DNA of 13,268 bases, taken from an uncultured bacterium. GTDB taxonomy: Bacteria; Chloroflexota; Anaerolineae; JACIWP01. Made by a program: the position numbers and the translations under genes. The notes beneath the pieces were generated by a model. That model made no database searches and was not told where the DNA came from. It worked only from the letters and a program-made list of their open reading frames with translations. The stretch spans positions 1 to 13,268 of the forward strand of contig CAIQJD010000476.1 of assembly GCA_903872005.1 (NCBI GenBank), given 5' to 3'. Each line of letters begins with the position of its first letter. Positions within the stretch are counted from its first letter, which is position 1. Below, piece after piece: positions 6,265-13,268 of this stretch.

Positions 6265-6330
6265 GGCTCCTCCGACCGAACAAGGCAGGCTACCCAGGCA
6301 GTCGAGGGGGAAAGGACAAGGTGACGTGCC

Positions 6331-6804
6331 ATGGATCGTCCAATGGAAGTGCTGAGCCGGCCTTTCTGGCAAGGGGCCATCAACATGCGCTCCAAGGTGC
6401 AGAGCCACAACTGGCCGGGCGTGGTGCTCCTCGTGTTGTTCGTGACCTTAATGTGCCTGATGCAACTGGATCAACAAGCGATTACGACCAGCGCGTTGGC
6501 TGAGAGCCAGGCGTTGGACATGGAATTTGTCAATTTGCAGCGCGAGTGTCGCTTCTGGCAAGGGGAAGTCGCGCATCAGGCTTCTATGGAAGTCCTGATG
6601 GCCCAGGCTCCACAGATGTCGCTCTATCCGCCAGAGCAGATCGTCACCGTGCGCGTGCCGGCTCCGCAAGGCGCGCCGCACGTGCCGGCGCGAGTAGCGC
6701 CGGCTTCTGTCACAGGCACACGCTTGCCGGCCGGCGTGACGGCCCCGTGGTGGTACGATCTGGTAGCCGGCATCGAAGCCTGGATACGAGGCGAGCCGCA
6801 GTAG
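6331..6804 (+). CDS. FtsL-like bitopic cell division protein
   Basis: 157 aa: a short N-terminal cytoplasmic part (1-28), one membrane helix (about 29-46, GVVLLVLFVTLMCLMQL), then a polar helical stretch (47-92) of the kind that forms coiled coils, and a Pro/Ala/Val-rich tail ending in a Trp-containing segment (PWWYDLVAGIEAWI, about 139-152). Sequence identity to FtsL is not evident by eye. The assignment rests on topology, size and position between rsmH and the class B PBP, the canonical ftsL slot. FtsL-type proteins bind FtsB/DivIC and activate FtsWI at the septum. AAGGTGA (6318-6324) lies 6 nt before the ATG and supports this start. The Pro-rich tail and Cys41/Cys73 are not typical FtsL features. 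It could instead be an unrelated membrane protein. Confidence 0.8.
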   Translation: MDRPMEVLSRPFWQGAINMRSKVQSHNWPGVVLLVLFVTLMCLMQLDQQAITTSALAESQALDMEFVNLQRECRFWQGEVAHQASMEVLMAQAPQMSLYPPEQIVTVRVPAPQGAPHVPARVAPASVTGTRLPAGVTAPWWYDLVAGIEAWIRGEPQ

Positions 6805-6841
6805 GCGGAGGCGCGCCGGATTGCAGTGAGCGCAAGTTACT

Positions 6842-8638
6842 ATGGACACCCAACACCTCCACGTGTTACGATCCCGCATCGGCTTTGTGACGGCCGCCCT
6901 CGCCCTCATGGCGGCGGTCCTGACAGCCCAGCTCGTGCGCTGGATGGTCTGGCCGCAGCCGCCTGAGGCTGTTGGCCGGCAAATCTGGTTGCCTCGCCTC
7001 GACCTGACCACAGTTCCTCGCGGCAATGTTCTGGATCGGGATGGCGCGCTGTTGGTCACCACGGCCTACCAGTGGAAAATCTCTCTGACGCCCAAGGCGC
7101 TGAAAAATGAAGGCGAACTCAAGCGCTCAGCCGGCGATCTGGCCGCCCGCCTGGCGCCGTCCATGGGACTGTCGGACGCGGACCTGCTGGCGTGTATCCG
7201 CACACCGAAAAACTGTGGCGGCACCGAAGACTACCTGACCCTGAAATACGTGGATTATCAGACCGGCGAGGAATTGCGACGCCGGCAGGCAAGCTCTCAG
7301 GATGGCTCGCGACAGGATCGCGCCGAGAACCCCGATTATGGGCTTCCCTGGTTAGCGGTGGAGATAGAGCCAACCACGATACGCGTCTATCCTGAAGGGA
7401 CGCTGGCGGCCCACGTCCTCGGTTTCGTCAACCAGGAGCCGCAAGTGTTTTTCGGCGTTGAGAAGCAGTTTGACGACGAGCTGCGCGGCCAGAATACATT
7501 CGACGTGACGGCCGGCGGAATCCCGCTGGCGAAAATGGGGCCGCGTTTTCAACAGAACGCTTCCGCCGAGGGCGCGCACGATCTCGTCTTGACGATTGAT
7601 CGCGCCATCCAATATTTGGTGGAACAGGAACTGCGGGCCACGGTGCAACGTTTTGGAGCACAGGAGGGCACGATCATCGTGCTCGACCCGAAGACCGGCG
7701 GCGTGCTGGCTTCGGCCAGCTACCCCACGTATGCGCCGGCGCGCTATTCGGAATATCCAGCGGCTACGTGGGACGATCCGGCGATTTCCAAGCAGTACGA
7801 GCCGGGTTCGATCTTCAAGATCATCACGATGGCCGCCGGCCTGAACGCCGGGGTTGTCACGCCGGATACGACGTATGAGGACACCGGCTGCATCACCGTG
7901 GGGACGCTGCGGATCTGCAACCTGGACGAGCGCATCTACGGCGTGTCCACCATGCGCGATGTGCTGCTGCACTCGCTGAATACCGGCACCAGTTTCATCA
8001 ACCAGCGCCTGGGCAAGGAGTTCTATGTCTATGTCGAGCGTTTCGGCTTCGGGGCGCTCACGGAGATTGACTTGGCCGGCGAGGTGAGCGGCCAATTGCG
8101 TAAGCCCGGCGAGCCGGACTGGTCCGAGTCGGACTACGGGACCAATTCCTACGGACAAGGTCTGGCCGTCACGCCGATGCAGATGGCGGCGGCGGTGGCC
8201 GCAGTGGCGAATGATGGCCTGCTCATGCGGCCGCATGTGGTGGATAGCATCATCGCCAATGGCCGCGTCCTGAAGATTGACTCGCGGCCGGTGCGGCAGG
8301 TGATTCGCACAGAGACAGCGAAGACCTTGACGGACATGCTGGTCTACGCGGTGGATAACGGCGCTGCGCTGGCCCGGGTGCCGGGGTATTCCGTGGCCGG
8401 CAAAAGCGGCACCGCCGAAATCCCCGGCGAGACGGCGTATGCCAAGAATGAGACCATCGCCGGCTTTGTTGGCTATCTGCCCGCTTACGATCCGGCCTTC
8501 GTGATCCTGGTGAAGATCGTTCGCCCCCGCACAGAGACTCTGGGGAACAAGGTCGCAGCGCCGGCCTTCAAGAACATCGCGCAGCAGTTGGTCGCCATGG
8601 CCGGCATTGCGCCCGACCGCAAGGCGGCGGAACGTTAG
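6842..8638 (+). CDS. ftsI: Class B penicillin-binding protein (FtsI/SpoVD-type transpeptidase)
   Basis: A 598-aa D,D-transpeptidase that crosslinks septal peptidoglycan as FtsW's partner. One N-terminal membrane anchor (about 13-36) is followed by the pedestal domain with the PRGNVLDRDG motif (59-68), then the transpeptidase domain. All three active-site motifs are intact: S323-IF-K326 (nucleophilic serine), S378-L-N380 and K521-S-G-T524. No PASTA repeats follow; the protein ends about 75 residues after KSGT. The pedestal has an insertion-like Gln/Arg-rich stretch (RRRQASSQDGSRQDRAE, about 146-162). Two close cysteine pairs lie outside the membrane (CIRTPKNC in the pedestal; CITVGTLRIC after the SxxK). 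The upstream gap of 37 bp contains GGCGGAGGCG at long distance and no ideal Shine-Dalgarno. The next gene begins 8 bp after the stop. Confidence 0.95.
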   Translation: MDTQHLHVLRSRIGFVTAALALMAAVLTAQLVRWMVWPQPPEAVGRQIWLPRLDLTTVPRGNVLDRDGALLVTTAYQWKISLTPKALKNEGELKRSAGDLAARLAPSMGLSDADLLACIRTPKNCGGTEDYLTLKYVDYQTGEELRRRQASSQDGSRQDRAENPDYGLPWLAVEIEPTTIRVYPEGTLAAHVLGFVNQEPQVFFGVEKQFDDELRGQNTFDVTAGGIPLAKMGPRFQQNASAEGAHDLVLTIDRAIQYLVEQELRATVQRFGAQEGTIIVLDPKTGGVLASASYPTYAPARYSEYPAATWDDPAISKQYEPGSIFKIITMAAGLNAGVVTPDTTYEDTGCITVGTLRICNLDERIYGVSTMRDVLLHSLNTGTSFINQRLGKEFYVYVERFGFGALTEIDLAGEVSGQLRKPGEPDWSESDYGTNSYGQGLAVTPMQMAAAVAAVANDGLLMRPHVVDSIIANGRVLKIDSRPVRQVIRTETAKTLTDMLVYAVDNGAALARVPGYSVAGKSGTAEIPGETAYAKNETIAGFVGYLPAYDPAFVILVKIVRPRTETLGNKVAAPAFKNIAQQLVAMAGIAPDRKAAER

Positions 8639-8646
8639 GGGAGCCT

Positions 8647-10083
8647 ATGTTGACGTTGACGGTAGGGGAGTGCATTCGAGGGCTGGGCGGCTCTGTGCCG
8701 GAGTCGGCGTCCTATGCGGAAGAACCGATCAGCGGCGTCTTCATTGATTCGCGCCAGGTCAAGCCGGGGGGCGTGTTTGTGGCGCTACGCGGCGAGCGTG
8801 ACGATGGGCACAATTATGTGCGCCGGGCTTTCGATGCCGGCGCGTGTGTGGCGCTCATTGAGCATGCCGTGGACGCCGATGCGCCGGTGCTGGACCTGAA
8901 GGCGCTGGAAGTTGCGGCGGCCCTGCCGGCCGCTGTCTGCATCAAAGTGACGAGTACATTGGCGGCCCTTCAGCAGTTGGCAACGTACTGGCGCGCGGCG
9001 CAAGCGCAGGTGCGCGCGATTGGCATCACTGGCAGCGTCGGAAAGACAACCACGAAGGAGCTGGTCTGGTCGGTGCTGCGCCGGCGCTATCGCACATTGC
9101 GTAGCGAGGGGAACTACAATAACGAAATCGGCTTGCCGCTGACGCTCCTCAAGCTCGACGGCAGCTATCAGCGCGTAGTGCTGGAAATGGGCATGTACGA
9201 TCTGGGCGAGATTCGCCAGTTGGCGGAAATTGCCCGGCCGGCCGTAGGCGTCATTACCAATGTGGGGCCAACGCATCTGGAGCGACTGAAGACCATTGAA
9301 CGCGTGGCGCAGGCGAAGATGGAGCTGGTAGAGGCGCTGCCGGCGGATGGCACGGCAATCCTCAACTTCGATGATCCGCTGGTGCGCGCCATGGCCGATA
9401 AGACGCCGGCGCGCGTCTTCTTCTACGGGCTGGATACTGCGGCTGACTTGTGGGCCAGCGAGATTGAGAGCAAGGGACTGGAGGGGATCCGGCTGCAATT
9501 GCACTATCGGCACGACCGGATCCATGCGCGAGTGCCGCTCCTGGGCCGGCATAGCGTACATACGGTACTGCGGGCCGTGTCGGTCGGTCTGGTGGAAGGC
9601 GAGTCGTGGGAGGAGATCATCGCCGGCTTACAGGATGTGTCGGCGCACATCCGTCTGGTGGCTGCGGATGGCCCACACGGCTCGACGATCCTGGACGATA
9701 CGTACAATTCCAGCCCGGCTTCGGCCATTGCCGCGCTGAACTTGCTGGAAGAGCTTTCCGGGCGGCGCATCGCCGTGCTGGGCGATATGTTCGAGCTAGG
9801 CGACGAGACAGACGCCGGCCATCGAAAGGTGGGGCGTCGCGTGGTAGATGTGGCGGCGATCCTGATGACGGTTGGCTCGCTGGCGCGTATCATCGCCGCG
9901 GAGGCGTTGGCGCTGGGCATGCAACCCGAGCAGGTGTTGAGCTTCGATAGCAATGCTCAGGCCATCGAGGCGCTGACCGGCTTGATTCAGGCCGGCGATG
10001 TGATCTTGATCAAAGGCTCGCGCGGCATGAAGATGGAAGAAATCGTGTCCGCCTTGGGGAGGCCAGCATGGCCTACGCATTGA
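8647..10083 (+). CDS. murF: UDP-N-acetylmuramoyl-tripeptide--D-alanyl-D-alanine ligase MurF
   Basis: A 478-aa cytoplasmic Mur ligase that adds D-Ala-D-Ala to UDP-MurNAc-tripeptide using ATP. The N-terminal substrate domain has the typical VFIDSRQVKPGGVFVAL (31-47). The P-loop is GITGSVGKTTTKE (126-138). It is followed by NYNNEIGLPLTLL (156-168), the MurF-specific signature, EMGM (180-183), and NVGPTHLERL (205-214). The C-terminal domain has DDTYNSSP (350-357) and a final KGSRGMKMEEIV. These features separate it from MurE and MurC. GGGGAG (8638-8643) lies close before the ATG. The final 16 bp overlap the mraY start, so the two are translationally linked. No murE precedes it, although its substrate is the product of MurE. 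Confidence 0.96.
   Translation: MLTLTVGECIRGLGGSVPESASYAEEPISGVFIDSRQVKPGGVFVALRGERDDGHNYVRRAFDAGACVALIEHAVDADAPVLDLKALEVAAALPAAVCIKVTSTLAALQQLATYWRAAQAQVRAIGITGSVGKTTTKELVWSVLRRRYRTLRSEGNYNNEIGLPLTLLKLDGSYQRVVLEMGMYDLGEIRQLAEIARPAVGVITNVGPTHLERLKTIERVAQAKMELVEALPADGTAILNFDDPLVRAMADKTPARVFFYGLDTAADLWASEIESKGLEGIRLQLHYRHDRIHARVPLLGRHSVHTVLRAVSVGLVEGESWEEIIAGLQDVSAHIRLVAADGPHGSTILDDTYNSSPASAIAALNLLEELSGRRIAVLGDMFELGDETDAGHRKVGRRVVDVAAILMTVGSLARIIAAEALALGMQPEQVLSFDSNAQAIEALTGLIQAGDVILIKGSRGMKMEEIVSALGRPAWPTH
10056..10062 (+). promoter_or_regulatory. mraY ribosome binding site inside murF
   Basis: GGGGAGG lies 5 nt before the mraY ATG at 10068 and within the last codons of murF. It fixes the mraY start and the 16-bp overlap of the two genes. 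Confidence 0.85.
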
Positions 10084-11051
10084 GTCTGGGCACCGTGGCA
10101 TTTCTGCTCGCCGTCATCTGGGGCGGGCCGTTGATCGCGATGCTGAGAAAGTATGGCATTGGCAAGAAGATCCGCATAGATGGCCCCAGCAGCCACCAGG
10201 TGAAGATGGGCACGCCAACGATGGGCGGCCTGATGATCCTCGCGCCGGTCTTCTTGATTACCGCGGCGCTGAACATCGCGAACTTGTTTGGACGCACCCT
10301 GATCGGCCGCTCCATCATCGTGCCGATGGGGACGATGGTACTCTTTGGCCTGTTGGGGGCGGTGGATGACTGGGCCGGCGTGCGTGGCCGGCGCTGGGGC
10401 GAGGGCCTGCTGGCGCGGACGAAATTCACCTGGCAGTTCCTCCTGGCGCTCCCTATCGCCCTGGTGCTCTATTTCGTCCTGGATACGCACAGCCTGGCGC
10501 TGCCGGGTGTGGCGCAGAAGATAGACCTGGGCCTCTGGTACATCCCCATCGCCATGCTGATCATCGTCTGGTTCTCCAATGCGGTGAACCTGACAGATGG
10601 GTTGGATGGATTGGCCGGCAGCAATGCCGCGATTGCCTTCGCCGCGTATGGCGTCATCGCCAACTTGCAGGGCCAGACCTGGCTCTCCGCTTTTTGTTTC
10701 ACGATGGTGGGCGCGACGATGGCCTTCCTGTGGTTCAATGCCTATCCGGCGCAGTTGTTCATGGGCGATGTGGGGGCGTTGGCCATTGGCGCGACGTTGG
10801 GCGTTGTGGCGTTGATGTCGGGACAATGGCTGCTGCTGCCGGTGGTGGGGCTGATTTTTGTGGCCGAAGGCGCGTCGGTGGTGTTGCAGGTCGGCTATTT
10901 CCGATTGACCGGGGGCAAGCGACTGTTCAAGATGGCTCCGTTGCATCATCACTTTGAGCTGGTGGGTTGGTCGGAAACGCACGTGACGCAAAGGTTCTGG
11001 CTGGTGGGCATTCTGGCGGCGATGCTGGGCATCGCGCTGGCGCTGCTTTGA
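10068..11051 (+). CDS. mraY: Phospho-N-acetylmuramoyl-pentapeptide-transferase MraY
   Basis: A 327-aa polytopic membrane enzyme (about ten helices expected) that transfers phospho-MurNAc-pentapeptide to undecaprenyl phosphate, making lipid I at the inner membrane face. Family motifs are all present: GTPTMGGLMI (48-57), the Asp pair VDDW (D100, D101), NAVNLTDGLDGLA (171-183, with D177 and D180), FMGDVGALAIG (231-241, D234) and the PLHHHFE loop (291-297). The length is near that of compact homologues. The start is well defined by a strong Shine-Dalgarno within murF. Its substrate is the MurF product, so the neighbouring order matches pathway order. murD follows after 13 bp. Confidence 0.97.
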   Translation: MAYALSLGTVAFLLAVIWGGPLIAMLRKYGIGKKIRIDGPSSHQVKMGTPTMGGLMILAPVFLITAALNIANLFGRTLIGRSIIVPMGTMVLFGLLGAVDDWAGVRGRRWGEGLLARTKFTWQFLLALPIALVLYFVLDTHSLALPGVAQKIDLGLWYIPIAMLIIVWFSNAVNLTDGLDGLAGSNAAIAFAAYGVIANLQGQTWLSAFCFTMVGATMAFLWFNAYPAQLFMGDVGALAIGATLGVVALMSGQWLLLPVVGLIFVAEGASVVLQVGYFRLTGGKRLFKMAPLHHHFELVGWSETHVTQRFWLVGILAAMLGIALALL

Positions 11052-11064
11052 GGCGACGGGGAAG

Positions 11065-12525
11065 ATGAACGCGGGGGAAAACGGGGAGTCGCGATCGCGT
11101 TTCACCAGGGCGGCGTTGCGCGGCGCGAAAGTGACGGTCATGGGGCTGGGACGCGAGGGCCTGGCTCTGGCGCGTTTCCTGGCCGGCCATGGGGCAAATG
11201 TCCTCGTGACGGATCAGCAGGATGAAGCGGCGTTGGCCGGCCGGCTGGATGCGCTGCGGGCACTGCCCTTGCGCTACGCCCTGGGAGGGCATCCCGATGG
11301 GGCGCTCGACGCCGACGTGATTTTCGTCAGCCCTGGCATCGCCCGGACGACGCCTTTCCTGCAGGAAGCCGGCCGGCGCGGCGTCCGCTTGAGCAGCGAG
11401 ACGGAACTGTTCTTTGATTTGTGCCCGGCGCGCATCACGGCGATCACCGGCTCCAGCGGCAAGACGACCACGACGACGCTGGTCGGCAAGATGTTGGAAG
11501 CGGCCGGTCGCCCGACCTGGGTCGGCGGCAATATCGGCCAGCCCTTGCTGGGAGAGATCGAGCGGATTCAGCCGGCGGATGATGTTGTGCTGGAGTTATC
11601 CAGCTTTCAGTTGGAGCATCTGCGGGTCAGCCCGCAGATCGGGGCCATCCTGAATGTGACGCCCAACCACCTGGATCGGCACGCTTCCATGGAAGCGTAT
11701 ACCCGGGCCAAGTGGCAGATCGTGGCGCACCAGCAGCCCGGCGACCTGGCTATCTTCGGCGTTGACGACGCCGGCGCACGCCGGCTGGCCGAAGACCATG
11801 CCCGGGACTATCCGCATCAAGGGCGGGCGCTGTTCAGTGGCTTGGAGTGGGTGCAACGGGGATGTTGCCTGCGCGAAGACCGTCTGGTGTGGGCGCGAGC
11901 CGAGGGGCAACAGGATATCTGCCGGCTGAGTGAGATTCGTCTGCGCGGCTGGCACAACGTGCTGAACATGCTGGCGGCGTGCACCATTGCTGGCGAGGCC
12001 GGCGCAACGGTTGGGGCCATGCGTCAGGTGGCGCTCTCTTTCGCCGGCGTGGCGCATCGTCTGGAATTGGTGGCGGAGTTGGGCGGCGTGGTCTATGTCA
12101 ATGATTCCATCGCGACGTCGCCAGAGCGCTCCATGGCGGCTCTGCGCGCGTTTGCGGAACCGATCATCTTGTTGGCCGGCGGGCGCGACAAACACCTGCC
12201 CTGGGACGAATGGGCCGACCTGGCGCTGCAGCGGGCGCACCACGTCGTCCTCTTTGGAGAAGCCAGTGACCTGATCCAACGGGCGTTGGAGGCAGCCTTT
12301 GCGCGCGCCGGCGGGGATGGCATGCTGACGCCGGCCAGCGTGCATCACGCCGGCGGTTTCGATCAGGCAGTGCGGTTGGCCGCGCGTTTGGCGCGGCGGG
12401 GGGATGTGGCGCTCCTGTCGCCCGGCGGAACCAGTTTTGATGGCTTTGTGGATTTCGCGCAACGCGGTGAGCGCTTCCGACAACTGGTGCAGGAATTGGC
12501 GGTCAGTCAGGAGAAACAACCATGA
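11065..12525 (+). CDS. murD: UDP-N-acetylmuramoylalanine--D-glutamate ligase MurD
   Basis: A 486-aa cytoplasmic ATP-dependent ligase that adds D-glutamate to UDP-MurNAc-L-Ala. The N-terminal Rossmann-like domain is VTVMGLGREGLALARFLA (23-40), with VSPGI (88-92). The ATP P-loop is ITGSSGKTTTTT (127-138). It is followed by WVGGNIGQPLL, ELSSFQLEHL and NVTPNHLDRH, with a Lys at 216 in the position usually carbamylated in Mur ligases. The C-terminal domain has NDSIATSPER (346-355), AGGRDKHLPW and LLSPGGTSFDGF. The usual LSPACASFDQF appears here as LSPGGTSFDGF, a mild variation. The first 20 residues form a polar extension before the fold; a later start is possible but none has a better ribosome site. 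The stop overlaps the ftsW start in an ATGA. Confidence 0.96.
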   Translation: MNAGENGESRSRFTRAALRGAKVTVMGLGREGLALARFLAGHGANVLVTDQQDEAALAGRLDALRALPLRYALGGHPDGALDADVIFVSPGIARTTPFLQEAGRRGVRLSSETELFFDLCPARITAITGSSGKTTTTTLVGKMLEAAGRPTWVGGNIGQPLLGEIERIQPADDVVLELSSFQLEHLRVSPQIGAILNVTPNHLDRHASMEAYTRAKWQIVAHQQPGDLAIFGVDDAGARRLAEDHARDYPHQGRALFSGLEWVQRGCCLREDRLVWARAEGQQDICRLSEIRLRGWHNVLNMLAACTIAGEAGATVGAMRQVALSFAGVAHRLELVAELGGVVYVNDSIATSPERSMAALRAFAEPIILLAGGRDKHLPWDEWADLALQRAHHVVLFGEASDLIQRALEAAFARAGGDGMLTPASVHHAGGFDQAVRLAARLARRGDVALLSPGGTSFDGFVDFAQRGERFRQLVQELAVSQEKQP

Positions 12526-13268
12526 AATCCAGCATCCACGCGACACGGCCGCCGGGCGACCGGCCTCTGATGCATTCTGGCGTCGTGCGCGCTCGGCCGG
12601 CTGCCGAGGATGAGCCGGCGCGCCGACCGCGGCGCGGGTATGTAACTTACGCGCTGGACACGGCTGCTGAGTCTCTGCCCAGCCTGCGCCGGCCAGAGCG
12701 CGAAGAGGCCGTTGGACGCCGGCCGCGACGGGAACCCTGGTATGTGGGCGTGTTGGCATGGCTCAGGCAACATGGCTTTTCCGATATGTGGAACCCATGG
12801 ACGCGCTTTGGCGATCGGACGCTGGCGTTGCTCATTGCCGCTTTGACCATCCTCGGACTGCTGATGGTGTACAGCGCGGCCATTGGCGTGCATCAGTTGT
12901 TGGACGGCGGCGTGCCCGGAAAATGGGTCGTTCGGCAGGGCCGGTGGGCCATCGCCGGCGTGGCGGTCTTCGTCCTTGCATGGCGCATCCGCTATACCTT
13001 CTGGCGACGGTGGTCGGTGCTGCTGATGGGGCTGACGCTCTTCGCTCTGGGCGCCACGAAGGTGCTCGGCTATGACTCGTTCGGATCGGCGCGCTCGCTC
13101 CTGGCGAATGGCTCCATCCAGCCGGCGGAGGCTGCCAAGCTGGTTATCATCATGTACTTGGCGGATTGGCTCGCATCCAAGGGCGCAAAGATACGCGATC
13201 TGAGCTTTGGGTTGATTCCCTTCACGATCATGCTGGGCACCTTCGTGGCTCTGGTTGCCAGCAGATCG
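12522..13268 (+). CDS. ftsW: Cell division SEDS protein FtsW (partial, 3' end outside window)
   Basis: The first 249 codons are open up to the window edge. FtsW is the SEDS-family peptidoglycan polymerase of the septum and pairs with FtsI. Residues 99-120 form the first membrane helix ending LLMVYSAA, as in SEDS proteins. Helices follow near 141-154 and 163-180. The conserved extracellular loop is recognisable as GSARSLLANGSIQPAEAAKL (188-207), the counterpart of the GxxRWL...QPSEFAK signature, then MYLADWLASK. About 98 residues precede the first helix, Arg/Pro-rich and long for this family. The start is supported by AGGAG (12509-12513) 8 nt upstream and by the 4-bp ATGA overlap with murD. 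The gene was recognised by translating past the end of murD to the edge. Confidence 0.93.
   Translation, partial: MKSSIHATRPPGDRPLMHSGVVRARPAAEDEPARRPRRGYVTYALDTAAESLPSLRRPEREEAVGRRPRREPWYVGVLAWLRQHGFSDMWNPWTRFGDRTLALLIAALTILGLLMVYSAAIGVHQLLDGGVPGKWVVRQGRWAIAGVAVFVLAWRIRYTFWRRWSVLLMGLTLFALGATKVLGYDSFGSARSLLANGSIQPAEAAKLVIIMYLADWLASKGAKIRDLSFGLIPFTIMLGTFVALVASRS

Noticed and set aside
7352..8236. 294-codon minus-strand frame inside the PBP gene
   Set aside because: Shadow of the transpeptidase gene, which has all three catalytic motifs in the plus frame; the antisense product has no recognisable features.
9987..11141. 384-codon minus-strand frame opposite mraY
   Set aside because: It has a Gln/His/Arg-rich composition typical of antisense to a membrane protein gene; mraY is unambiguous on the plus strand.
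4698..13268. CRISPR array, insertion sequence, tRNA or rRNA
   Set aside because: No spaced repeats other than the MraZ boxes, no transposase motifs or terminal inverted repeats, and no tRNA-like cloverleaf or rRNA core sequence were seen in this stretch or elsewhere in the window.

Overview
The window is GC-rich (roughly 60-65% by eye) and carries the front part of a division and cell wall (dcw) cluster on the plus strand. A secreted-protein operon and a thiamine-pyrophosphate (TPP) riboswitch leader lie on the minus strand. The cell is a bacterium that makes peptidoglycan. The GC-rich, GCCGGC-laden sequence, the large CARDB/LamG/NHL secreted protein ending in a short LPLV-type tail, and the divergent dcw cluster with an FtsL-like gene and no murE suggest a Chloroflexota (Anaerolineae-like) organism. 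That placement is inference.

Left edge, minus strand (about 1-204): a sigma70-type promoter (TTGACA, 17 bp, TATCAT), then a complete TPP aptamer, then an intrinsic terminator. Ten bases of the aptamer's conserved 3' strand can also pair with a stretch covering parts of both terminator arms, so an ON/OFF transcription switch can be read from the sequence. The controlled gene lies beyond position 1.

Minus strand, 224-4390: a TATAAT promoter drives a two-gene operon. The first gene encodes a 253-aa exported or membrane protein of unknown function. The second encodes an 1120-aa secreted mosaic protein with a CARDB-like domain, a metzincin-like HELTHQLGMID zinc site, an FN3-like segment, a LamG-like domain and NHL repeats.

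Divergent intergenic region (about 4363-4697): it holds the minus-strand promoter, a weak upstream plus-strand TATAAT, and the dcw promoter. Immediately after the dcw -10 box comes a 10-bp-periodic array of GTGGGN boxes, which is the expected operator of the autorepressor MraZ.

Plus strand, 4698-13268: mraZ, rsmH, a gap with palindromes and one doubtful small ORF, an ftsL-like gene, a class B penicillin-binding protein (ftsI), murF, mraY, murD and ftsW, which runs off the right edge. The genes are tightly packed, with 1-bp, 13-bp, 4-bp-overlap and 16-bp-overlap junctions, which fits one transcript. Together they cover late cytoplasmic peptidoglycan precursor synthesis (MurD, MurF), the first lipid-linked step (MraY), septal polymerisation and crosslinking (FtsW, FtsI), plus MraZ control and the RsmH ribosome-modifying enzyme. 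murE, normally between ftsI and murF, is absent from its usual slot.
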